Part shown: positions 1 to 8,493 of the stretch, piece after piece
How the letters are laid out: every line of letters begins with the position of its first letter
Numbering within the stretch: position 1 is the first letter of the stretch
Assembly: GCF_002205645.1 (NCBI RefSeq)
Contig: NZ_NIOF01000001.1
Location: 1,178,001-1,242,000 of the forward strand
Direction of reading: 5' to 3'
Length of the DNA: 64,000 nucleotides
DNA from: Roseateles aquatilis
Lineage (GTDB): Bacteria; Pseudomonadota; Gammaproteobacteria; Burkholderiales; Burkholderiaceae_C
Notes under the pieces: model-generated
Told to the model about the DNA's origin: nothing
The model's input: the letters and a program-made list of their open reading frames with translations, nothing else
Database searches by the model: none
Program-made: the position numbers and the translations under genes

Positions 1-574
1 CGGCACGCATGTTGCCCACCAGCCCCTGCGGCAGCTTCAAGATGTGTGTCGTCGGCGTGGCGCCCCTCGGGCGATGCCAGCGGCCGTCGATCCTGAGCAG
101 CGCGGTTTTCTCCTGTGCACCCGCGATGGAAATGCGAAATTCCTCGTCGTCCTGATGGCCCAGCACCGAAGGCGACGTGACAGCCGCCAGGATGCGAGCC
201 ACGTCGCTGTCAACCAGCGGCTCCGATTCGATGTGATTCCACCCGTCGGGCCCCATGCCGGGCGGCAGGATTTGGAGTGCGCCGACGCAATCGCGGCCGA
301 TCGCCTTGAGCAGATCGAAGGCCCGATCCGTTGGGGTGAGGAAACGCTGGCGGATACGCCTGCGGATATGAGCGCTGTCCGGCAGCAGGTTCTCGAAGTA
401 GTTGACCACCGTTTCCGAGCGGGGATCGGAGTCGAACCTCAATGAAAGCGACAACGGCCGCCCTTGAGGCGAATCCATCCACGAGCGTTCGTAGACGAGC
501 GACGAGAGGCCGGATCGTTGCTGCGTCCACACGCCCACGGCCTGACCGTTCATCCACAGGTGAAGTTCCGACAT
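1..574 (-). CDS. hipA: HipA-family serine/threonine kinase toxin (partial)
   Basis: The reading frame starts at ATG 574 and runs off the left edge, so only about the first 191 residues are present. A stop codon lies in frame just upstream of this ATG, which fixes the start. The sequence shows the HipA N-subdomain: MSELHLWMNG, then LSLRFDSDPRSE, then VVNYFENLLPD, and the SIAGAQEKTALL motif (about residues 150-161) that leads into the kinase core. HipA kinases phosphorylate glutamyl-tRNA synthetase or related targets and cause growth arrest. The kinase catalytic and Mg-binding residues lie outside the window, so activity cannot be judged. The gene follows the antitoxin gene by 32 bp in the standard hipB-hipA order. 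Confidence 0.9.
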   Translation of the reverse strand, partial: MSELHLWMNGQAVGVWTQQRSGLSSLVYERSWMDSPQGRPLSLSLRFDSDPRSETVVNYFENLLPDSAHIRRRIRQRFLTPTDRAFDLLKAIGRDCVGALQILPPGMGPDGWNHIESEPLVDSDVARILAAVTSPSVLGHQDDEEFRISIAGAQEKTALLRIDGRWHRPRGATPTTHILKLPQGLVGNMRA

Positions 575-606
575 CGCTGCCTACTCGCTGTCAAAGTGCT
601 CCGCTG

Positions 607-909
607 CTACCAGGGCTCATCCAGCGCCGAACCACTTCCACTCGAAGGGTCGCCGTCGTTCGGGGGCGCTGCGGTCCCCTTGCGGAAGCGTCGATCATCC
701 GTCTCCAGGACGACCTCGGTTCCAAGCACGTGGAGCAGATGCAACAACTGGTCAAAGCTGACGCTTGACGGGTCGTTTTCGATGCGTGCGAAGCGGCTTT
801 GGCTGACGCCCATGCGTTGCCCCACCTCAGACTGGCTCAGGCCTTGACGCCGACGAAGGGCCCGCAGATGAGCGGCCAACTGATCTGGTGTTTGCAACCG
901 GAAATTCAT
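607..909 (-). CDS. hipB: HipB-like XRE-family antitoxin and autorepressor
   Basis: The 100-residue protein has an XRE helix-turn-helix at about residues 10-65 (RRRQGLSQSEVGQRMGVSQS, then FARIEND). The ATG at 909 is preceded by TTGAGGT at good spacing. An in-frame TTG at 921 would add four residues but has no better ribosome site. After the HTH, a VVLETDDRRFRKG strand matches the dimerising strand of HipB-type proteins, and a Ser/Gly/Asp-rich tail follows, as expected for a protease-sensitive antitoxin tail. It should bind HipA and repress the operon through the palindromes just upstream. Only 32 bp separate it from hipA. Confidence 0.88.
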   Translation of the reverse strand: MNFRLQTPDQLAAHLRALRRRQGLSQSEVGQRMGVSQSRFARIENDPSSVSFDQLLHLLHVLGTEVVLETDDRRFRKGTAAPPNDGDPSSGSGSALDEPW

Positions 910-921
910 GGCTGACCTCAA

Positions 922-1047
922 TATGCTCCCTTTAGCATAGGGGAAATTTATGCCTTATTCAGCATAATTTTGATTCATGCCGTATTTGGCATAATCAGAA
1001 TATATGCTGGATCAAGCATAAACACAAACTATGCCAAATTAAGCATA
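922..1047. promoter_or_regulatory. Five phased hipBA operator palindromes
   Basis: Five inverted repeats of the form TATGCY-N6-RGCATA lie at 922-939, 949-966, 976-993, 1003-1020 and 1030-1047. Each is 18 bp and each begins exactly 27 bp after the previous one. The third has CATGCC in the left arm. This AT-rich block stands out from the GC-rich surroundings and sits directly upstream of hipB. HipB proteins are known to bind multiple palindromic operators upstream of their own operon, so this is very probably the autoregulatory array and overlaps the promoter. Confidence 0.85.
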
Positions 1048-1151
1048 AACACTGCCGTAGGACAACCCCTTCCCCACAACCCTCCCCCGTCCGACCCTCG
1101 GGTCCACCGGCGAGCCCGAACATCGTCCCCACCGCCACCCCAGGGGCCGCC

Positions 1152-2216
1152 ATGACCGAGATCCGCAAGGGCCAACAGCCGGCGGAGTTGACCCGCGAGC
1201 AATTCCACGAGCGCTTCATGCGGCGCTTCCACGACCCGGCCTTCCTGACCGAGCACGAGGCCATCGCGCGGCTGGAGACCATCGCGTGGCAAGCGATGAA
1301 GGAAGGCCGCAAGGCGCCCATCACGCGCCCGGCCGGCAACGGCTTCAAGGATCCGGCCTACGAGGTGTCGGTCGAATGGCTGGACGCGCATCAGCGCCTG
1401 AAGCTCGCGCAGCAGCGCTGGGCCGACCCCGCCACCCGTTCCCGCATCCTGCTGGTGTGCGGCAGCGATCGCAACGACGGCACCTGCCCCGGCGAGATGT
1501 CCAAGACCTGGCGGATGACGCAACTCGCCAAGGAGCAACTCGGCCGCCGCGACGTCATCGTCGACGTGCTGGACCTGAGCCTCATGACCTCCGAATACGG
1601 CCGTGAGATCCACCCCTGCAAGGGCTGCGTCTCGACCGCGATGCCACTGTGCCACTGGCCCTGCAGCTGTTATCCGAATCACGCGCTCGGCCAGGGCAGC
1701 GACTGGATGAACGAGATCTACGAGCGCTGGGTTTCCGCCCACGGCGTGATCCTGCTGACCCCGACCTACTGGTACCAGTCGCCGAGCGCGCTCAAGCTCA
1801 TGATCGACCGCCTGGTCTGCGCCGACGGCGGCAATCCCGATCCGACCAGCACCCACGGCAAGACCGTCGCCGAGGCCAAGGCCCTGGAGGAAAAGGGCTG
1901 GGACTATCCCAAGCACCTGGACGGCCGCGTCTATGGACTGGTCGTGCACGGCGACGTCGCAGGCGTCGAGGTACAGCGTCGCAACCTGGGCGACTGGCTC
2001 GACTGGATGGGGCTGATCGACGCCGGCAGCCAGGCCAGCCTGGACCGCTATGTCGGCTACTACCAGCCCTACTTCGACAGCCACGAGGCCCTCGATCGCG
2101 ACGAGGCCTTCCAGCGCGAGGTCCGCGCCGTGGCCGACGCCGTCGGCGACGCGGTCCAGCAACTGCGCGAGGGCCGGCTGAGCCGCCCCGAGCGCAAGCC
2201 GGTCCGGCCGAAATGA
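1152..2216 (+). CDS. NADPH-dependent FMN reductase-like flavodoxin-fold protein
   Basis: 354 residues. The flavodoxin-like core starts near residue 97 with SRILLVCGSDRNDGTCPGE, the phosphate-binding loop of the NADPH-dependent FMN reductase family. It is followed by the LLTPTYWYQSPSALKLMIDR segment, the family's TP-YW flavin-contact motif. About 95 residues before this core are predicted helical and are longer than in simple reductases. CKGCVSTAMPLC and CHWPCSC around residues 155-175 give a cluster of five cysteines, which could hold a metal or iron-sulfur centre (inference). The gene stands alone; the hipBA operators lie upstream but face the other way. Substrate unknown. Confidence 0.75.
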   Translation: MTEIRKGQQPAELTREQFHERFMRRFHDPAFLTEHEAIARLETIAWQAMKEGRKAPITRPAGNGFKDPAYEVSVEWLDAHQRLKLAQQRWADPATRSRILLVCGSDRNDGTCPGEMSKTWRMTQLAKEQLGRRDVIVDVLDLSLMTSEYGREIHPCKGCVSTAMPLCHWPCSCYPNHALGQGSDWMNEIYERWVSAHGVILLTPTYWYQSPSALKLMIDRLVCADGGNPDPTSTHGKTVAEAKALEEKGWDYPKHLDGRVYGLVVHGDVAGVEVQRRNLGDWLDWMGLIDAGSQASLDRYVGYYQPYFDSHEALDRDEAFQREVRAVADAVGDAVQQLREGRLSRPERKPVRPK

Positions 2217-2421
2217 GCGCCCGGCGCGGGCGCGGGCGCGCCATGTGCCCCGCCTTTCACCCCGCCGCTCACCCCGCCAGGGCGCGCGCCAGTCCGCCCG
2301 GCGACGCCCTGGCGGGTCGCCCGCGCGCCCGGCCGCTGCCGCGCGTCGATGACGCTGGGAACGAGGCTTGCTCGCTTCCCGCTCGGTCCCTTGCCCTTCC
2401 CTTCACCGACAGGAGATTCCG

Positions 2422-2709
2422 ATGGCCGCTCGACACGCCCAGTCCCAGTCCCAGTCCCAGTCCCCAAGCCGCGCCACGCCGCCGCGCGCGAAACTCCAGC
2501 CCGAGTTCCCACCGGACGCGCCGCCGGTGCCAACGTCCGACACGGATGTCGACGCGGACGACCTCGACAGCATCTACGGCCAACTGGTCAAGGGCGTCGG
2601 GCACGAGTTCGTGACCGACGCCAATGTCGACGAGCTCGCCAGCCGCGCGGAGCAGGACGGTCACCCCATCCTCGCCACCGAACTGCGCGAGTGGAAGGCA
2701 CCCTGCTGA
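2422..2709 (+). CDS. Small acidic hypothetical protein
   Basis: 95 residues, starting at ATG 2422 behind AGGAGATTCCG, a strong ribosome site that decides this start over upstream alternatives. The N-terminus carries a Ser-Gln run encoded by repeated AGTCCC/CCAGTC units, then a Pro-rich linker. The rest is acidic (TDVDADDLDSIYGQL) with a short helical tail ending in ELREWKAPC. No family is recognised. The gene lies between the reductase and the convergent peptidase operon, whose terminator hairpin follows at 2778. Confidence 0.6.
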   Translation: MAARHAQSQSQSQSPSRATPPRAKLQPEFPPDAPPVPTSDTDVDADDLDSIYGQLVKGVGHEFVTDANVDELASRAEQDGHPILATELREWKAPC

Positions 2710-2777
2710 TCCAGGCCGATTCAAGTCGCGCCGCATCCGGCGTCTTGCCCCGCGCCGCGGGCCGGCCGACATGAAAA

Positions 2778-2807
2778 AAGGCCGCCGTCCTCGCGGACGG
2801 CGGCCTT
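2778..2807 (-). terminator. Rho-independent terminator of the peptidase operon
   Basis: A perfect 13-bp stem (AAGGCCGCCGTCC / GGACGGCGGCCTT) with a 4-nt loop. On the minus strand it is followed by a run of six T, from the A-run at 2774-2779. It lies 60 bp beyond the stop codon of the minus-strand peptidase gene. Confidence 0.88.
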
Positions 2808-2869
2808 CCCAAGACGTCCCGCGGTCAGTCGCCGCCGGATCGATCGGCGGCGCCTGACGGCGCGCCCGT

Positions 2870-4777
2870 TCAGGGCAGCTTGTTCAACGCGTTGACCGCG
2901 TCGATCAGGCCGAAGCCGTCGAACAGGCTCCAGCCCTTGACCGCGGCACCGCCCGAGTACGGGATCACGCGCGCCGACGGCGTCGTCTGCAGCAGAGTCT
3001 TGATCTGCTTGGGGGTGAGCGTGCCGGGGCCGCCCGCCTTCTGCAGCATCAGGGCGGCGACCGCCGCCGCGTGCGGCGCGGCCGCGCTGGTGCCGAAGAA
3101 GTTGGGGAAGCCGTCGCCCTCGTAATCCGAACCCGGATAGAAGAACGTCGTGTTGCCGCCATCCGGCGCCGCGAAGTCGGGCTTCTTGCGCGTCTCGGCC
3201 ACCGGCAGGCGATTGCCCGCGGCGTCCAGCGCGATCGTCACCGGGCCGGGGCTGCTGAAGCTCTCGAAGGCCGGAATGATCGCCGAGGCCGACGTGGTGT
3301 AGCGATATGCCGCCACGCTGTTGGCCGCCGCCGCCGCGCTGTGACCGAAGGTCGTCGGGCTGCTGCGCACCTGGAAGGCCGCGCCACCCCAACCACCCAG
3401 ATTCACCAGGCGAACCCGCGATGCCTGCTTGGTGCCGCTGCTGGTGCGGCCCACCATGATCCGGTAGGCGCCCGTCGCGCCGCCGGACAGGCTGACCGAC
3501 TCCATGCCGTAATCGCCGGCGATGTTGTTGCTCGCGAACGTGAAGACGCAGTTGCCGGCCGAATTGATCAGGTAGAAGTTCAGATCGGTCGTGACCTTGC
3601 CTTGGTAGAACGCGTCGTCCCACTGCATGATCAGCTTGGAGCCGCTACCGTTGTACGTCACCGGCAACGCGTAGGTGCCGCCGCCGAAGTCCAGGAAGCC
3701 ACCCGCGACGTCGCCCTTGGTGCTGCCCGCGGACGGCGAGCTCGTGCAGCCCGTCAACGTCGTCAGGTTGATGTTGCCCAGCCCCGTCGGCGCGGTCGAG
3801 AAGGTGGCGTTCGGCACGTCGACCGAGCCATAACCGCCAGCCGAGCCCTGGTTGCCCGCGGACGAGAAGTACGACACCTGCTTGCCCGCCAGCGTCGTGC
3901 TGTTGACCACGTCGTTGACGGCCTGCGCGACCTGGCCGTCGGAGTAGAACGGCTCGTCGAAGTAGAAGACGTCGTCGACGATGATGTCGGCGTTGCAGGC
4001 GGGGTTGGTGCGCAGCGTGCGGATGTTGGCCGCGAAGGCGGCCTCGCCGGCGAAGGCGGTGGCGAAGCACTGGTCCGCGCCGGGCGCCACGTCCTGAACG
4101 ATCTGCATCATCGCGCGGCCTTCGTCGGTGTTGCCCGACGCGACCGGCAGGTCGATGACGAACTTCGGCGGACGCAGGTCGCCGCTGGCGATGTCGTTGG
4201 CCGCGCGCACCGTCGTGAAGCTGGTCGGCGAGCCGTCGTACGAGTCGGACAGCACACCCACCGTGATGCCAGTGCCGAGCCAGCCCGCCGCGTTGGCGAC
4301 GTTGCTGCGCAGCGTCAGCGTGCCGCCCGAGGTGGTCAGGCCGACGTTGCGCTGCGGGCGCTTGGTCAGCTTGGCCAGCTTCAGGCCGTTGGTGGCGGCC
4401 AGGCCCGCCAGCGCGGAGGTCGGCACGTAGGCCGAGATCGCGCCGTTGGCGAAGGCCGGGTTCACGCCGGTCACGTTGGCGCCGGCGGCGATCAGCGAGG
4501 CCTTGAAGTCCTCGATGGAGCTGCTGCCGTCGAGGTAGATGTCGACGAGCACGCGGCCCTCGCTGTCGGTCAGCTGGTCATAGCTGGCCTGCGGCGCGTC
4601 GGCGTCGGCGGACAGGGAACGCAGCTGGCGCTTGAATTGGCCGGCTTGCTTGGCTTGTTGCGCGTCGAGCAGGTCCGACAGCGCGCCGTCGAACTTGACT
4701 TGCTGCGCGTTGGCGGCGCCGCAGGCGGCCAGGGCGACCAGGGCGCTCAGCAGGCGGAGGCGATGGATGGATTTCAT
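2870..4777 (-). CDS. Secreted S8/S53-like serine peptidase
   Basis: 635 residues. A signal peptide (MKSIHRLRLL..., cleavage after ANA at about residue 24) indicates export. The catalytic Ser lies in FFGTSAAAPHAAAVA near the C-terminus (about residue 564), the typical S8 motif. The catalytic Asp is probably D178 in GVLSDSY. At the position expected for the subtilisin His, the sequence reads TDEGRAMMQIV (E219), so the general base looks like the Glu of sedolisins. The start is the ATG at 4777; the open frame continues upstream but only overlaps the PEP-CTERM gene out of frame. The gene follows that gene by 11 bp and ends before a clear terminator. It could process surface or exported proteins; its target is unknown. 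Confidence 0.82.
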   Translation of the reverse strand: MKSIHRLRLLSALVALAACGAANAQQVKFDGALSDLLDAQQAKQAGQFKRQLRSLSADADAPQASYDQLTDSEGRVLVDIYLDGSSSIEDFKASLIAAGANVTGVNPAFANGAISAYVPTSALAGLAATNGLKLAKLTKRPQRNVGLTTSGGTLTLRSNVANAAGWLGTGITVGVLSDSYDGSPTSFTTVRAANDIASGDLRPPKFVIDLPVASGNTDEGRAMMQIVQDVAPGADQCFATAFAGEAAFAANIRTLRTNPACNADIIVDDVFYFDEPFYSDGQVAQAVNDVVNSTTLAGKQVSYFSSAGNQGSAGGYGSVDVPNATFSTAPTGLGNINLTTLTGCTSSPSAGSTKGDVAGGFLDFGGGTYALPVTYNGSGSKLIMQWDDAFYQGKVTTDLNFYLINSAGNCVFTFASNNIAGDYGMESVSLSGGATGAYRIMVGRTSSGTKQASRVRLVNLGGWGGAAFQVRSSPTTFGHSAAAAANSVAAYRYTTSASAIIPAFESFSSPGPVTIALDAAGNRLPVAETRKKPDFAAPDGGNTTFFYPGSDYEGDGFPNFFGTSAAAPHAAAVAALMLQKAGGPGTLTPKQIKTLLQTTPSARVIPYSGGAAVKGWSLFDGFGLIDAVNALNKLP

Positions 4778-4788
4778 CGTTCTGATCC

Positions 4789-5478
4789 TCAGACGGTGGC
4801 AGGGGTGGACGAGGCCGCGGTCTTGCGGCGACGGATCAGGCCGACCGCGCCCAGCGCGGCGCCGACCAGCAGCAGGCTGCCGGGCTCCGGCACCACGGCG
4901 CTGGCGCCGGTCAGGACGATCTCGTAGCGGCCGGACTCGGCGCTGGTGCTGATCCAGTTGGTCAGCGGGCCCGCGCCCGGATTGGCGGCCACGTTGCCGC
5001 CCTGGCCCAGCAGCGACGGGAAGATCGCCGAGGTACCGCTCACCGGGGTGTAGCCGGCGCCGGTCACGGCCAGGTAATACAGGCCGGACACGGTCGGGAT
5101 ATAGCCGCTCAGCGTCGAGTACGGGCCGCCGACATCGCCGTCGTCGTCGTTGGCGATCAGGCCGCGGCCGAACGCGTCGAACAGGTACAGCACCGAATCG
5201 AAGTTGTTGAACGCGATCGACGATTCGGTCAGCGTCGCCGAGAAGGCCGTGCCCGCGGTCAGGTAGATCGCGAACATGTCGGCGGAACTGGCATCCAGCG
5301 TGCCGCGGATGGCGTCGATGCTGCCGGTGCCCAGCAGCACCTGCGCGGTGGCCAGGGTCTGGCCGGCGTCGCCGACCTCGTTGTACACGGCGGCGGCATG
5401 GCCGGACGTCGCGGCGCCCAGTGCCAGCGCCGCGATCGGCAGCCACTTCTTCTTGAAGCTAGAGACTCGCTTGAACAT
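4789..5478 (-). CDS. PEP-CTERM sorting-domain exported protein
   Basis: 229 residues. An N-terminal signal peptide ends near GHAAA (about residue 30). The C-terminus has VPEPGSLLLVG, a hydrophobic helix and an RRRK anchor, the PEP-CTERM signal read by exosortase (EpsH/XrtA). The mature part is rich in Gly, Ser and Thr and resembles the pre-peptidase C-terminal type of beta domain (DMFAIYLTAGT, SVLYLFDAFG, DDDGD). Such proteins are anchored at the cell surface and are linked to exopolysaccharide and floc formation. It is the first gene of an operon with the S8/S53-like peptidase. Ribosome site GAGGGG. A candidate sigma-54 promoter lies about 80 bp upstream. No exosortase gene is in the window. 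Confidence 0.88.
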   Translation of the reverse strand: MFKRVSSFKKKWLPIAALALGAATSGHAAAVYNEVGDAGQTLATAQVLLGTGSIDAIRGTLDASSADMFAIYLTAGTAFSATLTESSIAFNNFDSVLYLFDAFGRGLIANDDDGDVGGPYSTLSGYIPTVSGLYYLAVTGAGYTPVSGTSAIFPSLLGQGGNVAANPGAGPLTNWISTSAESGRYEIVLTGASAVVPEPGSLLLVGAALGAVGLIRRRKTAASSTPATV

Positions 5479-5837
5479 GGAAACCCCTCACGGTGAATTG
5501 TTTGGGCACACCGCGAAAACCTGTCCTGGCCGACCGCGATGTGGCACGGCGTGACGTAATGCACAACTTGTGCCAACTGGTTTTTCGAGCGTGGCCGATC
5601 GGTAAAGAAGTGCGATGGCACGCGGGCTTGGACGCTGTCGTGCCCTGTACACCCTGAATCCGGGTGGAGCCCCTCGAAGCGGGGATGTAAAAAGCATCGA
5701 CTCCGGGTTAGCCAGGAGGCGGCTCGGCCGGGACCGCCCGCGGCCGCGTCGACCACGGCCCGACGACCGTCCCGGGAACGGTCCCAGGACGACATCGCGG
5801 ACGGCACCGAGAACGGCGCCTGCGCGAGCCCCGTCGC
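5479..5837. other. Intergenic region between PEP-CTERM operon and araC-type gene
   Basis: 359 bp without a convincing gene. It holds the ribosome site and candidate sigma-54 promoter of the PEP-CTERM operon (5479-5580). The rest, up to the stop codon of the AraC-type gene, shows short GC-rich stretches with repeated CGACC-type words and no clear terminator. Confidence 0.6.
5560..5576 (-). promoter_or_regulatory. Candidate sigma-54 (RpoN) promoter
   Basis: On the minus strand the sequence reads TTGGCACAAGTTGTGCA. It has the -24 GG and -12 GC with exactly ten bases between them and the full TTGGCAC -24 box; the -12 box is TGTGCA rather than TTGCA. It points at the PEP-CTERM gene, about 82 bp before its ATG. 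PEP-CTERM genes of floc-forming betaproteobacteria are known to depend on RpoN and the PrsK/PrsR system. Confidence 0.55.
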
Positions 5838-7040
5838 TCAGCGCGTGGCCGCGCGCCGCATCGTGCCCGGAGACTGGCCGACGATGCGCTTGAAGGCGCG
5901 GCTGAACGAGGCCTCGGAGTCGTAGCCCAGGCGGTCCGCCGCCACGGCCACGCGCATCCCCTCCTGCGCGATCCAGCGGCGGGCCTGGAACATCTTCACC
6001 TTGGCCACGTATCGGGCCGGGCTCTCGCCGACGGTGCGGGTGAAGGCCGCCGCGAAACGCGAGCGGGACGCGCCCATCAGGTCGGCGAGCATGGGCACGG
6101 TCCAGTCCCGCTCCGGCTCGGCATGGATGGCGGCGATGACCTTGCCGATGCTGGGGCATTGCACCGCGGCGATCCAGCCGCTGGAGTCGCTGCAGGCGCA
6201 TTCGACCCAGGCGCGGATGATGCTGGCGGCCAGCACGTCGGCCATGCGGGCCAGGATGCCGCAGGCGCCGATGCGGTCCAGCGCCACCTCGCGCTCCATC
6301 GCCTCCAGCAGCGCCGGCACGGTGGGATCGCGCTGGGCCAGGTCGTTGGCGCGCATTGCGTCCGGCATCATCGACAGCAGCGGGTGTAGCGGGTCGAGGT
6401 TGAAGCGCATCGCGCCGCAGAACAGCACGTCGATATCGACATCGACATCGGCATCGACATCGGCGGCGGCCTCGTCGTCCGTCGCCGCCCCATCGTCGCC
6501 CGCGCCCGCGCGCGGGCCGTGCGTGCCTCCGCGCGGCGCGATGCCGCGCTGCTCCGCGCCGACCAGATAGATGTTGTCCGCCACCGGCCGGCGGGCCAGC
6601 GTGTCGATGTCGACGGTGGGCACGTCGGGCGCGCTGGCCAGGATGTGCAGGCTGCCGCGTGGCAGCAGCACCGCGTCCCCGGCGTTGAGCCGCACCCACT
6701 CGCTGCCCGGCGTGCGCAGCCAGCAGCCGCCGCGCGCCACGAAATGGAAACGCGCCTCCGCCCGCGCCGGGAAGGCCACGGCCCAGGGCGCGCGCATCAG
6801 GCAGCGGCCGTACTCGACACCCTCCAGCCGCAACCCCAGCAGGATCTGTGTCAGCAGGTCCGCCGGGCGCAGCACCGTCGCCGGCAAGGGCGGTTGAACG
6901 GGCGGGAGCGGCGGCCGGCCCTGCGCGGCGGCCTTCAAGGACGCCTGGGACTCGGTCTGGGAGGACGCGCGCGACTGCCCTCGTGCCCTGGGCGCAGCCA
7001 GGTCCTGGGCGGGCACGAGCCTGGAGGAATCGTCAAGCAT
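5838..7040 (-). CDS. AraC-family transcriptional regulator
   Basis: 400 residues. The C-terminal ~100 residues form the two HTH motifs of the AraC/XylS family (MLADLMGASRSRFAAAFTR and VAADRLGYDSEASFSRAFKR). The N-terminal part is a cupin-type sensor domain (FHFVARGGCWLR, LNAGDAVLLPRGSLHIL), as in the AraC_binding/cupin_6 regulators. Between them an Asp/Val/Ala run (DADVDADVDVDIDV, DNA 6428-6465) forms an acidic low-complexity linker. ATG 7040 is the first good start. The gene is divergent from an MFS exporter with 78 bp between starts, so it most likely controls that exporter in response to its substrate. Confidence 0.88.
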   Translation of the reverse strand: MLDDSSRLVPAQDLAAPRARGQSRASSQTESQASLKAAAQGRPPLPPVQPPLPATVLRPADLLTQILLGLRLEGVEYGRCLMRAPWAVAFPARAEARFHFVARGGCWLRTPGSEWVRLNAGDAVLLPRGSLHILASAPDVPTVDIDTLARRPVADNIYLVGAEQRGIAPRGGTHGPRAGAGDDGAATDDEAAADVDADVDVDIDVLFCGAMRFNLDPLHPLLSMMPDAMRANDLAQRDPTVPALLEAMEREVALDRIGACGILARMADVLAASIIRAWVECACSDSSGWIAAVQCPSIGKVIAAIHAEPERDWTVPMLADLMGASRSRFAAAFTRTVGESPARYVAKVKMFQARRWIAQEGMRVAVAADRLGYDSEASFSRAFKRIVGQSPGTMRRAATR

Positions 7041-7118
7041 TCCGGCTCTTCCGACATGGAAACGCCAGCATGCTACCCCTAAGCTGACAGCCATTCCCGA
7101 CTTCTCCTCACTGCCACC

Positions 7119-8372
7119 GTGACCCCTTCCTGCACCGATTGCCTCGATCCCCGCGATGCCGCCCAGGCGCCGCCCATCGGTTCCGCCTCCACGCCCCAGT
7201 CCACGTCCTCGCAGACACCGACGGCCGGCCAGGCTCGATGGGGGGCCGTCGCCGCGCTGACGCTGGGCGTCTTCGGCCTGGTCACCGCCGAATTCCTGCC
7301 CGCCAGCCTGCTCACGGCGATGGCTTCCGACCTGGGCATCAGCGCCGGCGCCGCCGGACAGACGGTGACCGCGACGGCCCTGGTCGGCGCGGTCGCCGCG
7401 CCCTCCATCCCGCTGCTGACGCGACGCTTCGACCGCCGCGTGGTGATGATCGCGCTGACGCTGCTGCTGCTGCTCTCCAACGCCATGGCGGCGACGGCCT
7501 CCAGCCTGCCGGTGCTGCTGTCGGCGCGGGTGTTGCTGGGCGTCGCGCTGGGCGGCTTCTGGTCGATGGCGGCGGCGCTGGCGATGCGGCTGGTGCCGGA
7601 CCACCTGTTCGCGCGGGCGATGTCGTTGATCCTCACCGGGGTCTCGGTGGCCACCGTCTGCGCCGCGCCGATCGGCGCCTGGATGGGCGAGCTCTGGGGC
7701 TGGCGCAGCGCCTTCGTGGCCGCCGGCGCGGTCAGCGTGCTGACGCTGGTCGCCCAGATCCTCACCCTGCCCCGGCTGCCGCCCAAGGACAACCCCGACC
7801 TGCGCGTGCTCGGCGAGCTGCTCACCCGTCCCGGCGTGCGCGTGGCGCTGATGGCGGTGCTGCTGGTGATCTCCGGCCACTTCGCCGGCTTCACCTACAT
7901 CCGGCCGCTGATGGAGAACATCACCCACCTGCCGGTCACCGCCGTCTCGGCCATCCTGCTCGGCTACGGCATCGGCGGCTTCTTCGGCAACCTGGCCGGC
8001 GGCTTCATCGCAGAGCGCAGCGAGCGCCGCGCCATCGTCGCCGGCGGCACGCTGATCGTGGTGCTGGCGGCGGCGCTGCTGCTGGCGGGCAGCTCCGCCT
8101 GGGTCACCGCCGTGGCGGTGGTGCTGTGGGGCTTCGCCTTCGGCGCCTTCCCGGTCGGCTTCCAGACCTGGATCGTCCGCGCCGCGCCCGATCAGGCCGA
8201 AGGCGCCGGCGGGCTGATGGTCGCCGCGTTCCAGATCGCGATCGCCAGCGGCGCCATCGGCGGCGGCATGCTCGTCGACCGCATCGGCGCGCTGGGTGGC
8301 CCGGCCTTCGCCGTCGCGACGATCACGCTGGGCACCCTGCTGACGCTGCGCCACGGCCCGCGGACCGCCTGA
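7119..8372 (+). CDS. MFS transporter, drug/nucleoside-efflux type
   Basis: 417 residues with about 12 predicted membrane helices and an N-terminal cytoplasmic tail of about 45 residues rich in Ser, Thr and Pro. The first helix carries LGVFGLVTAEFLPASLL, typical of the DHA1 branch that includes NepI and sugar-efflux proteins. The loop motif TRRFDRRVVMI after helix 2 matches MFS motif A. The start is GTG 7119; there is no in-frame ATG before the first helix, and no strong ribosome site is visible. It is paired head-to-head with the AraC-type regulator, which suggests substrate-induced efflux. Substrate unknown. Confidence 0.85.
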   Translation: MTPSCTDCLDPRDAAQAPPIGSASTPQSTSSQTPTAGQARWGAVAALTLGVFGLVTAEFLPASLLTAMASDLGISAGAAGQTVTATALVGAVAAPSIPLLTRRFDRRVVMIALTLLLLLSNAMAATASSLPVLLSARVLLGVALGGFWSMAAALAMRLVPDHLFARAMSLILTGVSVATVCAAPIGAWMGELWGWRSAFVAAGAVSVLTLVAQILTLPRLPPKDNPDLRVLGELLTRPGVRVALMAVLLVISGHFAGFTYIRPLMENITHLPVTAVSAILLGYGIGGFFGNLAGGFIAERSERRAIVAGGTLIVVLAAALLLAGSSAWVTAVAVVLWGFAFGAFPVGFQTWIVRAAPDQAEGAGGLMVAAFQIAIASGAIGGGMLVDRIGALGGPAFAVATITLGTLLTLRHGPRTA

Positions 8373-8493
8373 TCGATCCCCGCCCATCGGCCGCCCCGTC
8401 GCCCCACCGTGCCGTCCCTGCCCGGCGGTGGTCGGTGGTCGGTGGTCGGGGCGAAGGGCCGAGGCGGGAGGACGAAGGCGGGGGCCGAATCGG

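Noticed and set aside
2870-5446. Long fused minus-strand reading frame covering the peptidase and the PEP-CTERM gene
   Set aside because: The upstream part is out of frame with the well-supported PEP-CTERM gene and low-complexity; the signal peptide and ribosome site place the peptidase start at 4777.
6428-6465. Asp/Val repeat in the AraC-type regulator as a calcium site
   Set aside because: Spacing does not match an EF-hand or RTX pattern; treated as a low-complexity linker.
5838-8387. 849-residue minus-strand frame
   Set aside because: Its first half is antisense to the MFS gene and has Gln/Arg/Asp-rich shadow composition; the real AraC-type gene starts at 7040.
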